In this document: positions 39,721-48,559 of the stretch, in pieces
Layout: each line of letters starts with the position of its first letter
How positions within the stretch are numbered: position 1 is the first letter of the stretch
Assembly (NCBI RefSeq): GCF_002895945.1
Contig: NZ_NPZB01000001.1
Location: forward strand, 1,379,501 to 1,443,500
From: Solilutibacter silvestris
GTDB lineage: Bacteria > Pseudomonadota > Gammaproteobacteria > Xanthomonadales > Xanthomonadaceae
Direction of reading: 5' to 3'
DNA: 64,000 nt
The notes under the pieces: generated by a model
What the model saw: only the letters and a program-made list of their open reading frames with translations
Databases searched by the model: none
What the model was told of the DNA's origin: nothing
Translations under genes and position numbers: made by a program

Positions 39721-39862
39721 GGCACGCGCTGGCTGGCGTGGTCGGTCAGACCCACTGCGCGGGACGCCGTGAATCCATCCATGTAGGCTCGACTCGGCAT
39801 CCTGCCTCGTATGCCCGCGCATCGGGCAGACCGACCACTTGCCGCGCGCGTGTTGTTGCTTC
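39721..39862 (-). repeat. Hairpin-forming dispersed repeat, copy 2 (short form)
   Basis: This 142-base element is inverted relative to copy 1. It lacks the 87-base middle, having 4 bases there. Inner arms GTGGTCGGTC (39738-39747) and GACCGACCAC (39829-39838) are perfectly complementary, and CCCGCGCA/TGCGCGGG extends the hairpin inwards. Its right end touches the phaZ stop codon (39861-39863). A reading frame through it (39418-39822 on the minus strand) is not a gene. Confidence 0.88.
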
Positions 39863-41159
39863 AGCGGCGAGTCGTTTTTTTCGCGATCTTCTTCGCAGGA
39901 GCTTTGCGCTTCGGCGCCTTGTCATTCGTCGCGATGAAATCACGCACCTGCGGGTACACCTGCGTGCGCCAGCGCTGGCCGCTGAAGATGCCGTAGTGGC
40001 CGGCGCCATCGACGGTCAGATGCGTCTGCTTCGACTGCGGCACGCCGCTGCACAGGCCATGCGCTGCGCGCGTTTGACCAGCGCCGGAAATATCGTCGAG
40101 TTCGCCTTCGATGGTCATGATCGCGGTGTCGCGGATCTTCGACGGATCGACGCGTTCGCCGCGCACGTCCCACAATCCGCGCGGCAACAGGTGTTCCTGG
40201 AACACGATGCGGATGCAGTCAAGGTAATACTCGGCTGGCATGTCGAGCACGGCGTTGTATTCGTCGTAGAAACGGCGATGTGCCGCGGTGGTGTCTTGGT
40301 CGCCCTTGACCAGGTCGCGGTAGAAATCCCAGTGCGAGGTCGCGTGGCGCTCGGGATTCATCGCGATGAAGCCGAGATGTTGCAGGAATCCCGGATAGAC
40401 GCGACGACCGGCGCCGGGCAGGTTGCCGGGCACCACGTGGGTCACGTTCTGTTCGAACCATTCCAGCGGACGACGCGTCGCCAGGTTGTTCACCGCAGTG
40501 GGTGATTGCCGGGTATCGATCGGGCCGCCCATCATCACCATCGAACGCGGGGTCGGTTCGCCGCGCGCTGCCATCAGCGACACCGCAGCCAACGCCGGCA
40601 CGGTCGGCTGGCACACGCTGATCACGTGCAGGTGATCGGTGCCGATGAAGCGGATGAATTCCTGCAGGTAGGCGATGTAATCGTCGAGCGTGAACGCGCC
40701 GGCATCCTTCGCCACCATCCGCGCATCGGTCCAGTCGGTCAGATAGACCTTGTGATCGTGCAGCAGGCTCTTGACGGTATCGCGCAGCAATGTCGAGTGA
40801 TGGCCGGACAACGGCGCGACCACCAGCACGGTCGGCGAGGCATGAAGATGTTCGACCACCTTGGCATCATCGGAAAAACGCTTGAAGCGCAGCAGGCGGC
40901 AGAAGGATTTTTCCATCGCCACTTTTTCCAGCACCGCGCATTCCGCGCCCTTGACCTCGATGCTGTGGATGCCGAATTCGGGCTTCTCGTAATCCTTGCC
41001 GATGCGATGGAACAGTTCGGCACCGGCGGCCAGTTCTTGCGAGCAGGGGACCTGCGACAACCAGCTGCCCGGCGCGGAATACATCTGGGAGACCGCTTCC
41101 GCCCAGTAGGACCAGGGTTCGAGCAGGGCGCGATTGATTTCGTGGGACTGGTAGAGCAT
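39861..41159 (-). CDS. phaZ: Intracellular polyhydroxybutyrate depolymerase
   Basis: 432 residues, alpha/beta hydrolase of the intracellular PhaZ type. The nucleophile is Cys183 in HVISVCQPTVPAL rather than Ser, as in the Ralstonia PhaZ1 group. The acid and His lie near EGELDDISGAGQT and DGAGHYGIF. It has no signal peptide. The C-terminal tail is rich in Lys and Arg (KAPKRKAPAKKIAKKTTRR), which may help granule binding. It would release 3-hydroxybutyrate or its oligomers from storage granules, feeding the dehydrogenase encoded at 44.4 kb. No polymerase gene is in the window. The start at 41159 matches the family N-terminus MLYQSHEINRALL. Confidence 0.92.
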   Translation of the reverse strand: MLYQSHEINRALLEPWSYWAEAVSQMYSAPGSWLSQVPCSQELAAGAELFHRIGKDYEKPEFGIHSIEVKGAECAVLEKVAMEKSFCRLLRFKRFSDDAKVVEHLHASPTVLVVAPLSGHHSTLLRDTVKSLLHDHKVYLTDWTDARMVAKDAGAFTLDDYIAYLQEFIRFIGTDHLHVISVCQPTVPALAAVSLMAARGEPTPRSMVMMGGPIDTRQSPTAVNNLATRRPLEWFEQNVTHVVPGNLPGAGRRVYPGFLQHLGFIAMNPERHATSHWDFYRDLVKGDQDTTAAHRRFYDEYNAVLDMPAEYYLDCIRIVFQEHLLPRGLWDVRGERVDPSKIRDTAIMTIEGELDDISGAGQTRAAHGLCSGVPQSKQTHLTVDGAGHYGIFSGQRWRTQVYPQVRDFIATNDKAPKRKAPAKKIAKKTTRR

Positions 41160-41222
41160 GGAACCTCCGTTGCCGCACCGCAGCATACGCCATCGCGGCC
41201 GGGCCGGCATTCATCCTTTGGT

Positions 41223-41825
41223 TCAGGGGGAGAGCGGGCGTTCCAGCGCGGTCAGGCCGCTGGCGTCAAGGCGCGGAGCGAGCCAGCAATGGCCACCCAA
41301 TGCGGTGAAGCCGAGCGCATCCAGTCGCTTGCGATAGAACGCGGCGGGTCGGGCGATGAAGCCGTCGTGGTCGCCTTCGATGGCATCCTCGCGGCAGAAG
41401 GTTTCGAGGAAAGCCACGCCGCCGCACAGTTCGGCAAGGCCGGGGAGTCCGGCATCGAGTTCGCGCGTCGGCACGTAATGCATGGTGTCGCTGCACACCA
41501 GCAGGTCGACCGGGGCGCACGGGCGCAGGGTGGCGAAATCACCGAAGGTGGCGAGGTGGATGCCGCGGCTACGGCCGTAACGTTGCACTGCATAGACGCT
41601 GCTGTCGAAGCCGAGATAGTGGGCTTTTGGCCGCAGCTTCAGCAACGGCGCGCGCCATGCGCCTTCGCCGCAACCGATATCGAGGATCGTGCGCACAGGA
41701 CGTTCGAGGATCGACTCCGTCATCGCCAGCGCCAGCGCGACCTTGCGCTTCAATCGCCGTGCCCCCCCGATGTTGCCATCGCGGTACCAGCGATCGAAAT
41801 AGGCCTGGTCGTAGTGTTTGGTCAT
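41223..41825 (-). CDS. Class I SAM-dependent methyltransferase
   Basis: 200 residues. The SAM-binding motif is ILDIGCGEGAW (about 47-57), followed by YLGFDSS for the acidic end of strand 2 and VDLLVCSDTMHYV in motif IV. The N-terminus MTKHYDQAYFDRWYRDGN is typical of small cytosolic methyltransferases. The substrate is unknown. It stands 63 bases upstream of phaZ on the same strand; no functional link is evident. Confidence 0.85.
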   Translation of the reverse strand: MTKHYDQAYFDRWYRDGNIGGARRLKRKVALALAMTESILERPVRTILDIGCGEGAWRAPLLKLRPKAHYLGFDSSVYAVQRYGRSRGIHLATFGDFATLRPCAPVDLLVCSDTMHYVPTRELDAGLPGLAELCGGVAFLETFCREDAIEGDHDGFIARPAAFYRKRLDALGFTALGGHCWLAPRLDASGLTALERPLSP

Positions 41826-41898
41826 GCGTTGGGCTCGCTGATGTCATCAAGAACGGACGGCCATGTCATGCTAACGGTTCGGCGACGAGGAGAACACG

Positions 41899-42372
41899 AT
41901 GGGCGCGACGTTGTATTTGTGGATCAAGACCTTCCACATCGTCTTCGTGATCGCGTGGATGGCCTGCGTGTTCTACCTGCCACGCATTCTCGTCAACATC
42001 GCCGAAGCCGGCGACGGAGAAACTCCCGAAGAGCGGGCCGTGCGCGCGCGACTGCTGCTGATGGGACGACGCCTGTACAAGTTCGGCCACAACATGTTCG
42101 GCATGGCATTCCTGTTCGGGTTGGTGCTGTGGCAGGGCTGGCGGCTATGGCCGTCGCAGCTGCCGAACGTGGTCGCCGGCATGCACTGGATCGATGCCAA
42201 GCTGACACTGGTGGCGTTGTTGCTGGTGTATTTCATCGTGTGCGGACGCTGGCTGAAAGGCGTCGACGCCGGTCGCGTGTTGCCATCGCCGAAGACATTG
42301 CGTCTGTTCAATGAACTGCCGGTGCTGTTGCTGGTGGCGATCGTGTGGCTGGTGCTGGCACGACCGTTTTGA
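41899..42372 (+). CDS. CopD/HemJ-like four-helix membrane protein
   Basis: 157 residues with about four membrane helices. LYLWIKTFHIVFVIAWMACVF followed by YLPRIL, and a late WIDAKLTLVALLLVYF, match the pattern of HemJ, the protoporphyrinogen oxidase of many proteobacteria, and related CopD proteins. A conserved His lies in the first helix and Arg-Leu-Tyr (RRLYKFGHNMFG) after it. A role in haem synthesis is plausible but not certain. It is divergent from the methyltransferase gene and convergent with the patatin gene. Confidence 0.75.
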   Translation: MGATLYLWIKTFHIVFVIAWMACVFYLPRILVNIAEAGDGETPEERAVRARLLLMGRRLYKFGHNMFGMAFLFGLVLWQGWRLWPSQLPNVVAGMHWIDAKLTLVALLLVYFIVCGRWLKGVDAGRVLPSPKTLRLFNELPVLLLVAIVWLVLARPF

Positions 42373-42400
42373 CGCGAGCGCTGCATGCGCGCACCGCGTA

Positions 42401-43612
42401 CTACTCCACGCCCCGTCGCACATCATGCAGCGTGAATCCCTTGCGGCGATCGGGCAGGGCGAAGAGATCGGGATTCTTCAGCGTCAGCGCGGTATCACGC
42501 ACGCCAGCGTCCCAGTGCGCGCGCATGATCGTCTGGCCGAACGCGTAGTCCTTGAACTGCTCCTCGCACGGCGCGGCCTTGTAGATCAGGTGGAGGATGT
42601 TGAATACGCGATCATCCAGCCATGGCGCCATCGCATCCTTCAACTCATCCGGCAATTTGCCGTCGGGGAGTTGATTGATCAATTTCGTCAGCGTCGCGCG
42701 CAATTCCTGCGTGCGCGCCACGGCATCGGTGCCGTGGCGGGTGCGGCTGGAATACTGGATGTCCTTGGCCCGTTCCAGCACGTCCATCATCGTCTTCGGT
42801 CGCGGTCCATGCGCGTTCCACAGATCGACCTGGAAGGCCAGCGTGTCCTCGCGTGGCCATTCGTCCAGCACATGCTCCAGCGGCGTGTTCGATACCAGCC
42901 CGCCATCCCAGTAGTCGCGACCATCGATGCGCACCGCGGGAAAGGCCGGCGGCAACGCGGCCGAGGCCATGATGTGTTCCGGCCCGATGCGATCACGCGT
43001 GCTGTCGAAATAGCGGAAACCGCCCGATTCCACGTCGACGGCGCCTACCGTCAGGCGCATGCCGGCCTTGGCGTTGATGCGGTCGAAGTCGATGCGTCGT
43101 TCCAGCGTGCCGCGCAATGCCGAGGTGTCGTAGAAACTGGTGGCGGCCGGGCTGCCGTCACTGAGCGCGAATGGCGATAGCGGTCGCGTGGTGAAGAAGC
43201 CCTGCTGGCCCTGCCACAACGCGGCGATTGCGCTGAGCGAGGCCGTCCACGCTTCCAATCCGGGCGAGGCGGGCATCATCGTCAAGAGTGAGCGCACCCA
43301 TAGCGCGGGCAGGGCGGCGTTGCCGGCGGGTTGGCAGATCTCGTTCCAGAATCCGTCGAGCACATCGATGCGATGCTCGGGCGGATTGCCGGCGATCAGC
43401 GCCGCATTGATCGCGCCGATGGAGATGCCGGCGATCCAGTTGGGTTCGATGCCGGCTTCGTGCAAGGCCTGATAGACGCCACACTGGTAAGCGCCGAGCG
43501 CGCCGCCGCCTTGCAGTACCAGCGCAACGGTCGGATAGCGCGCCACGCGTTTGTGCAGCGCATCCTTGTTGTCGGCCGTTCCCTTCGCGGTCGTCGCTTT
43601 GCGGACGGCCAT
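42401..43612 (-). CDS. Patatin-like phospholipase with DUF3734-like tail
   Basis: 403 residues. The patatin oxyanion motif is LVLQGGGALGAYQCG, the nucleophile is Ser64 in GISIG, and the dyad Asp is in YWDGGLVSNTP. A C-terminal part of about 120 residues includes DIQYSSRTRHGTDAVAR, as in the DUF3734 fusion. It is the last gene of a run bdhA-adc-patatin with gaps of only a few bases; this order is common in bacteria that use 3-hydroxybutyrate. It may hydrolyse a lipid or polyester oligomer. Confidence 0.9.
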   Translation of the reverse strand: MAVRKATTAKGTADNKDALHKRVARYPTVALVLQGGGALGAYQCGVYQALHEAGIEPNWIAGISIGAINAALIAGNPPEHRIDVLDGFWNEICQPAGNAALPALWVRSLLTMMPASPGLEAWTASLSAIAALWQGQQGFFTTRPLSPFALSDGSPAATSFYDTSALRGTLERRIDFDRINAKAGMRLTVGAVDVESGGFRYFDSTRDRIGPEHIMASAALPPAFPAVRIDGRDYWDGGLVSNTPLEHVLDEWPREDTLAFQVDLWNAHGPRPKTMMDVLERAKDIQYSSRTRHGTDAVARTQELRATLTKLINQLPDGKLPDELKDAMAPWLDDRVFNILHLIYKAAPCEEQFKDYAFGQTIMRAHWDAGVRDTALTLKNPDLFALPDRRKGFTLHDVRRGVE

Positions 43613-43614
43613 GG

Positions 43615-44367
43615 TCAGGCTTTCGGCGGCGCGAGGTAGTCGTGAACCACAGTGCCGAGGCCGAGGGTGAGGTCGGCGACGAAATGCAACGCCGACTTCA
43701 CTTCAAGCACCGGCAGGTCGGCGACGGGCGCCAGCGCGTGCGGATGCAGTTCCAGCGCGGCCGGACCCGACCACGCACCCTTCAAGGTGATGTCGGTGGT
43801 GAAGTATTTGACCAGTTCGCAGATGCGCGGCGTGCCATCGACGTGCGGGATGATCTTGAGCAGGAAGTTGGGCGCACCCAGCGCCTTCAGCACCGGCGCA
43901 TCGTCGATGTCGACATGTTTGTAACCCATCGTCGCCTTGGCCACCCGCACCTTGCCGTACTTCAACGTGCCGACCAGCGTATCGATCTCGGTCTTCAACT
44001 TGGGATTGGCGAGCTTCTTCGGGAAACCCCACAACTCGCGACCCGCGGCGATCGGCGGATGATCGTTGAGATACATCGCGTGGACGTAACCGCCGGCTTC
44101 GCCCTGGTAGGTCACCGGGATCACCTGTCCGGATTCGGTGTAGTCGCCGAAGCCGGTGGAGTCGGGCATGCGGATGAACTCGTACTTGACCAGCGGCTCG
44201 GGTCCGAGTTCCAGTGGTTCGGGCACCACCGCGCGCAATGCATCGGGATCGGTGCGATAGGTGATGATGAAGAATTCGCGGTTGACGAAGCGATACGGCC
44301 CGCGCGGGTAGGCGGGACTGGTGATCGGCATCGCGAAGGCGTTCTTGCGGACGTCATCGGCATTCAT
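43615..44367 (-). CDS. adc: Acetoacetate decarboxylase
   Basis: 250 residues. The Schiff-base lysine lies in [14 protein letters not shown] (Lys117 or Lys118), and the acidic pair KYEFIRMP region precedes it. It converts acetoacetate to acetone and carbon dioxide. It lies two bases before the patatin gene and 22 bases after bdhA, whose product makes acetoacetate from 3-hydroxybutyrate. Some proteins of this superfamily act on other keto acids, but the motif match and the context are good. Confidence 0.9.
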   Translation of the reverse strand: MNADDVRKNAFAMPITSPAYPRGPYRFVNREFFIITYRTDPDALRAVVPEPLELGPEPLVKYEFIRMPDSTGFGDYTESGQVIPVTYQGEAGGYVHAMYLNDHPPIAAGRELWGFPKKLANPKLKTEIDTLVGTLKYGKVRVAKATMGYKHVDIDDAPVLKALGAPNFLLKIIPHVDGTPRICELVKYFTTDITLKGAWSGPAALELHPHALAPVADLPVLEVKSALHFVADLTLGLGTVVHDYLAPPKA

Positions 44368-44389
44368 GGGTGCGCTCCAGCGATTCCGG

Positions 44390-45178
44390 TTACAGCATCA
44401 TCCAGCCGTGGCTGATGTCGATGCTCTGGCCGGTCAGCGCATTGGTCTCGAACGCGGCGAGGAACAGCGCGAGGTTGGCAACGTCGTCGACGGTGGTGAA
44501 TTCGCCGTCGACGGTGTCCTTCAGCATCACTTTCTTGACCACGTCGTCCTCGCTGATGCCGAGTTCCTTCGCTTGCTCGGGAATCTGCTTGTCTACCAGC
44601 GGCGTGCGCACGAAGCCCGGGCAGATCACGTTGGCGCGAATGCCGAATTCCGCCCCTTCCTTGGCGACGGTACGGGCGAGGCCGAGCAGGCCATGCTTGG
44701 CGGCGACATAAGCCGACTTGAGCTTGGACGCTTCGTGCGAATGCACCGAGCCCATGTAGATGATCGCGCCTGGCGCCTTGCGCTTTTCCATGTCCCTCAT
44801 GCACTCGCGGGTGGTCAGGAAGGCACCGTCGAGGTGGATCGCGATCAGCTTGCGCCAGTCGGTGAGGGTGAAATCGGTCACCTTGTTGATGATCTGGATG
44901 CCGGCGTTCGACACCAGCACGTCGACCTGGCCGTACTGCGCGACCACCTTGGCCACGCCATCGATGACCTGCTGCTCGTCGGTGACGTCCATCGCCACCG
45001 CCATCGCCTGGCCACCGGCATCGGTCAGCTCCTTGGCCACCGCGGTCGCGGCATCGAGGTTGAGGTCGGCGATGACGACCTTGCCGCCTGCCTGTGCGTA
45101 AACCTCGGCGATGCGCTTGCCGATGCCGCTGGCGGCGCCGGTGACGATGCAGACCTTTCCGTCCAGTGTCGATTTCAT
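44390..45178 (-). CDS. bdhA: D-3-hydroxybutyrate dehydrogenase
   Basis: Classical SDR of 262 residues. NAD-binding VTGAASGIG (12-20), NNAG-type SNAGIQ, catalytic Ser144, Tyr157 and Lys161 in a proper S-x12-Y-x3-K arrangement. [12 protein letters not shown] and the C-terminal DISHGWMML are typical of 3-hydroxybutyrate dehydrogenase. It oxidises 3-hydroxybutyrate to acetoacetate. It is the first gene of the operon with adc and patatin. The start at 45178 matches the family; the frame upstream to 46114 is a shadow of the symporter gene. Confidence 0.92.
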   Translation of the reverse strand: MKSTLDGKVCIVTGAASGIGKRIAEVYAQAGGKVVIADLNLDAATAVAKELTDAGGQAMAVAMDVTDEQQVIDGVAKVVAQYGQVDVLVSNAGIQIINKVTDFTLTDWRKLIAIHLDGAFLTTRECMRDMEKRKAPGAIIYMGSVHSHEASKLKSAYVAAKHGLLGLARTVAKEGAEFGIRANVICPGFVRTPLVDKQIPEQAKELGISEDDVVKKVMLKDTVDGEFTTVDDVANLALFLAAFETNALTGQSIDISHGWMML

Positions 45179-45349
45179 GTGTGCTCCTGAAGATGCGCTG
45201 TGGTGCAGGGTGTCATCCGCCGCCCGTGCGCCGCGTGAACGGGGGTCGTGTCCGTGATTATGCGGCGGAATGAATGGCAGAGAGATTGCAATGAGGGCAG
45301 GCCCCCGGCCTGCGGTATCGTGTGCGTTTCGATCCCGTGGAATGTGTCG

Positions 45350-46660
45350 ATGGCCTGGTGGTTCCGCATCAAGTTCTGGAAACGCGTGGTGCTCGGCTTC
45401 GTGCTGGGCGCCTTGGCCGGCTGGCTGTTCGGGAAGGACGCCGAAACGTGGTTCGGGCCGCTGGGCGATCTCTACGTCACCCTGATCAAGATGATCGCGG
45501 TGCCGCTGGTGTTCTTCGCGGTGATCAATGCGGTGGCATCGCTGGCTGGCCAGAAGTCGATCGCCGCGCTGGCCGGACGCACCTTCCTGTGGTTCGCGAT
45601 TACTGCCGTGCTGGCGGTGGGCGTGGGCCTGGCCGCGGGCTACCTGTTCCAGCCGGGTGTCGGCGTCGGCGTGCTGCAGGTCGCCAGCGATTACAAGGAG
45701 AAACAGGTTCCCGGCGTGCTCGACATGCTGTTCAACATCGTGCCGTCCAATCCGTTCGCGGCGTTGGCCGGTGCCGCGACCGGCAAGGTCGGCGATACAA
45801 CAGTACTGATGCCGCGCAATGGCACCGTGCTGCAGGTGATCTTCTTTGCGGGACTGGTCGGCTTCGCGCTGGTCAAGCTCGGCGATCGCACCCTGCGCCT
45901 GCGCGAACTGGTGCGCGAGGCCAGCGACACCATGATCCAGGTGACGCGTTTCGTGCTGGAATTCACCCCGATCGGCACCTTCGGCCTGATCGCCGCGCTG
46001 GTCGGTGGCTACGGCTTCGCGCAACTCAAGCCGCTGCTGCAGTTCGTGGTCGCGTTGTACGCCGCATGTGCCTTCCACATCGTGGTGGTCTATACCGCGC
46101 TGTTGCTGATCCACCGGCTCAACCCGTGGAAGTTCTTCCGTGGCGCCTTCCCGGGCATGCAGGTGGGATTCGTGGCGTCATCCAGCTTCGCGGCGATGCC
46201 CGTGGCGCTGCGCTCGGTGCAGCACAATCTCGGTGTCGACAAGAATTACGCCAGTTTCGCCGTGCCGCTCGGTGCGACCATCAAGATGGACGGCTGTGGC
46301 GCGATCTATCCGGCGCTGGCTGCGGTGTTCATCGCCCAATACACCGGCATCCATCTCTCCACGACCCAATACGTGATGATCGCGATCGCGTCGGTGCTCG
46401 GCAGTTTCGGCACCGCCGGCGTGCCCGGCACCGCGGTGATCATGGCGACGGTGGTGTTGTCTGCGGCTGGCTTGCCGCTGCAGGTGATCGGCTATCTCTA
46501 CGCCATCGACCGCATCCTCGACATGATGCGCACGATGACCAACGTGACCGGGCAGATGCTGGTGCCGGTGCTGGTGGCGAAGGAAACCGGCTTGCTCGAC
46601 CAGAAGGTTTACGATGCCGCCGACAGCAACGTCGGCATCATCGAGGGCGATGCGGCCTGA
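45350..46660 (+). CDS. Dicarboxylate/amino acid:cation symporter (DAACS family)
   Basis: 436 residues with about eight membrane helices and re-entrant loops. The diagnostic serine-rich hairpin is [17 protein letters not shown]. The substrate-site motif reads [19 protein letters not shown], and the second hairpin is [18 protein letters not shown]. The family imports C4-dicarboxylates, glutamate or aspartate with H+ or Na+. GGAA stands about 8 bases before the ATG. It is divergent from bdhA over a 171-base gap, so shared control is possible. Confidence 0.92.
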   Translation: MAWWFRIKFWKRVVLGFVLGALAGWLFGKDAETWFGPLGDLYVTLIKMIAVPLVFFAVINAVASLAGQKSIAALAGRTFLWFAITAVLAVGVGLAAGYLFQPGVGVGVLQVASDYKEKQVPGVLDMLFNIVPSNPFAALAGAATGKVGDTTVLMPRNGTVLQVIFFAGLVGFALVKLGDRTLRLRELVREASDTMIQVTRFVLEFTPIGTFGLIAALVGGYGFAQLKPLLQFVVALYAACAFHIVVVYTALLLIHRLNPWKFFRGAFPGMQVGFVASSSFAAMPVALRSVQHNLGVDKNYASFAVPLGATIKMDGCGAIYPALAAVFIAQYTGIHLSTTQYVMIAIASVLGSFGTAGVPGTAVIMATVVLSAAGLPLQVIGYLYAIDRILDMMRTMTNVTGQMLVPVLVAKETGLLDQKVYDAADSNVGIIEGDAA

Positions 46661-46692
46661 TCGCATGCAACCATTGGAGAGAGGAACGCGCG

Positions 46693-47163
46693 ATGCAGGA
46701 CGATCTCAAGCAACAAGCGATTGCCACCCTGAACCGGATCATGGAGATGGAGCTGGCCGGCGTGGTGCGTTACACCCATTACGGGCTGATGGTGTACGGC
46801 TACGGACGCATCCCGATCGTGTCGTGGATGAAATCGAACGCCGACGAATCGCTGGCGCACGCCAACAAGGCCGGAGAATTGGTGACGCTGCTCGGCGGCC
46901 ATCCGTCGCTGCGCATCGGCCCATTGCTGGAAACCCACCAGCACGACATCGGCGACATCCTGCGCGAAAGCCTCGCCCACGAGAAGGCATCACTCGAGGT
47001 CTACTACGAGCTGCTGCGCCTGAGCGAAGGCAAGTCGGTGCTGCTGGAGGAATACGCGCGCGACATGATCGTCGCCGAGGAAATGCATCTCGACGAGGTC
47101 AACAAGATGCTGCGTCGTCCCGGCGATGTCGAAACCTTCCACGACCACGGTGGCGGCCACTGA
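46693..47163 (+). CDS. Bacterioferritin-like protein with changed diiron and haem residues
   Basis: 156 residues, four-helix ferritin fold. By hand alignment to bacterioferritin: Glu18 site kept in MEMELAGVVRY, Glu94 site in LAHEKASLEV, Glu127/His130 site in AEEMHLDEV. The second-helix pair is ADESLAHA: Glu and His are four apart rather than three, and the haem-binding Met is replaced by Leu. So it may bind iron differently and probably lacks the haem. A His-rich tail (FHDHGGGH) ends the protein. It is encoded one base before a DksA-like zinc finger gene. Confidence 0.85.
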   Translation: MQDDLKQQAIATLNRIMEMELAGVVRYTHYGLMVYGYGRIPIVSWMKSNADESLAHANKAGELVTLLGGHPSLRIGPLLETHQHDIGDILRESLAHEKASLEVYYELLRLSEGKSVLLEEYARDMIVAEEMHLDEVNKMLRRPGDVETFHDHGGGH

Positions 47164-47164
47164 C

Positions 47165-47431
47165 ATGGCCACCGGTTGGGCCGGCGATGGCGCGGTGCAG
47201 GACCAGATCGACGCCACGGTGAAGGACGCGATCAAGCGCGCCCGCAGCCAGTTGCCGCAGGGCCCGAGTCTGGAACATTGCGAGGAATGCGGCGCGGCGA
47301 TCCCCGAAGCACGACGCAAGGCGTTGCCGGGCGTGCGCCTGTGCGTGCCATGCCAGGAAGCACGCGATGCGGAAGACGCGCATTCCAGCGGCTACAACCG
47401 GCGCGGCAGCAAGGACTCGCAGTTGCGATAG
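47165..47431 (+). CDS. DksA/TraR-type C4 zinc finger protein
   Basis: 88 residues. The zinc site is CEECGAAIPEARRKALPG with a second CVPCQ, giving four Cys. The coiled coil of full-length DksA is shortened, as in TraR or YbiI. It probably binds in the secondary channel of RNA polymerase, but activity is not known for this type. The start is at 47165, one base after the ferritin gene stop, so the genes are coupled. It is convergent with the Nudix gene. Confidence 0.88.
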   Translation: MATGWAGDGAVQDQIDATVKDAIKRARSQLPQGPSLEHCEECGAAIPEARRKALPGVRLCVPCQEARDAEDAHSSGYNRRGSKDSQLR

Positions 47432-47457
47432 TGCGCGCGACACCTGCAAGACAAAGC

Positions 47458-47946
47458 TCAAATCCGGCTGTAACGCCAGTCGGTCGGTCGCCCATCCTTG
47501 TACGGCATCACCCCGTGGAAGGCACGCGCGTCGCCGTCGAACACCAGCGGCAGGAAGTGGCGGTCGCCTTCCCACATCGGCAGCTCGTAGATGCGCTCGA
47601 CATCCACCCATTCCAGCGTGCCTTCCTCGTTGTGGTCGGGTGCGTTGCCGGTGAATCTGGTGATCAGGAAGACGAAACCCAGCCAGTCCTCGCCGTGCTT
47701 GCCGAAGCCTGGCCAACTGATGGTGCCGCGCAGTTGCAACGCATCGCAGGTGAGCCCGGCTTCCTCGAGGATCTCGCGACGCATGCCCGCGACCACGTCC
47801 TCGTCGGCTTCGAGCTTGCCGCCGAGCCCGTTGTACTTGCCGAGGTGTTCATCGCCGGGCCGCGCATTGCGATGGACCAGCAGCACCTTGCGGCGATCGG
47901 GCGAGAGGATGTAGCCGAGGGTGCCGATGATCGGTGTATAAGGCAT
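47458..47946 (-). CDS. Nudix hydrolase (MutT-like)
   Basis: 162 residues. The Nudix box is complete: G-x5-E-x7-REILEEAGL in GKLEADEDVVAGMRREILEE. YNGLGGK before it and the Trp-rich C-terminal half (VDVERIYELPMWEGDRHFL) resemble 8-oxo-dGTP and oxidised-nucleotide hydrolases. It is divergent from the thioesterase gene with only 29 bases between the starts, so the promoters must overlap or lie inside the genes. Confidence 0.9.
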   Translation of the reverse strand: MPYTPIIGTLGYILSPDRRKVLLVHRNARPGDEHLGKYNGLGGKLEADEDVVAGMRREILEEAGLTCDALQLRGTISWPGFGKHGEDWLGFVFLITRFTGNAPDHNEEGTLEWVDVERIYELPMWEGDRHFLPLVFDGDARAFHGVMPYKDGRPTDWRYSRI

Positions 47947-47975
47947 GGATCGATATCGTTGGATATGTGCATAGC

Positions 47976-48509
47976 ATGACTGAAATCGCGTCGGCGCCGG
48001 AACACCAGCGCGAACTGATCCTGCGCTTCCTCGCCGAACCCGGCGACGTCAACTACGGCGGCAAGGTCCACGGCGGCATCGTCATGAAATGGATCGACCA
48101 GGCCGGTTACGCCGCTGCGGTCGGCTGGTGCGGGCGCTATGCCGTCACGGTCGCGGTCGGCGGCATCCGCTTCGTCGCCCCGATCGGCATCAGCGACCTG
48201 GTCAGCATCAACGCCAAGCTGGTCTATACCGGGAGCACCTCCATGCACATCGCCGTGGACGTCAGCGCCCGCGATCCGATGGGCGGCCCTGAGCGCCTGT
48301 GCACGCATTGCGTGATCGTCTTCGTCGCTGTCGACCAGCTCACGGGGCGGCCGCTGCCGGTGCCGCAGCTGACGCAGGAAAGTGACGAGGACCGCCGTCT
48401 CGCCGAATACGCGCTCAAGGTGATGGACCTCAGCAAGGACATCGAACAGACCATTGCCCGCTATCGCGACGCCGAAACGGACGCCCACAACGACGAAGCC
48501 GCCAAATAG
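47976..48509 (+). CDS. Hotdog-fold acyl-CoA thioesterase
   Basis: 177 residues. Hotdog motif GDVNYGGKVHGGIVMKWID with the conserved Asn and Gly-rich helix, then FVAPIGISDLV and THCVIVFVAVD, as in YciA-type acyl-CoA thioesterases. A C-terminal helix of about 45 residues is charged. The ATG at 47976 is preferred because the longer frame from 47934 overlaps the Nudix gene start; the longer form cannot be ruled out. The last codons form one arm of a strong hairpin. Confidence 0.87.
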   Translation: MTEIASAPEHQRELILRFLAEPGDVNYGGKVHGGIVMKWIDQAGYAAAVGWCGRYAVTVAVGGIRFVAPIGISDLVSINAKLVYTGSTSMHIAVDVSARDPMGGPERLCTHCVIVFVAVDQLTGRPLPVPQLTQESDEDRRLAEYALKVMDLSKDIEQTIARYRDAETDAHNDEAAK

Positions 48510-48517
48510 GCGGCTTC
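48495..48517. terminator. Terminator-like hairpin at the thioesterase stop
   Basis: GAAGCCGCC (48495-48503) and GGCGGCTTC (48509-48517) pair fully around AAATA and include the stop codon (48507-48509). No clear T-run follows, so termination strength is uncertain. Confidence 0.5.
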
Positions 48518-48539
48518 ATCACGATCGATTCTTGTGGGT

Positions 48540-48559
48540 ATTCCCGCGAGGGCGGGAAT
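48540..48559. repeat. REP-like hairpin at the nlpC stop
   Basis: ATTCCCGC (48540-48547) and GCGGGAAT (48552-48559) pair around GAGG. The ATTCCCGC-GCGGGAAT pattern is a common REP-like hairpin in GC-rich proteobacteria. It touches the stop codon of the convergent nlpC gene. Only one copy is seen here; genome copies would confirm a repeat rather than a terminator. Confidence 0.5.

Noticed and set aside
37824-39800. 658-residue minus-strand frame over the PadR operon
   Set aside because: Antisense shadow that also runs through the repeat; no motifs.
39418-39822. 134-residue frame on the minus strand running through repeat copy 2
   Set aside because: Composed of repeat and antisense sequence; a similar frame also appears at copy 1, so it belongs to the element.
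37272-39862. Composite transposon formed by the two inverted repeats
   Set aside because: No transposase, no resolvase and no clear target-site duplication; the enclosed genes are ordinary and the copies differ in length. A dispersed palindromic repeat is simpler.
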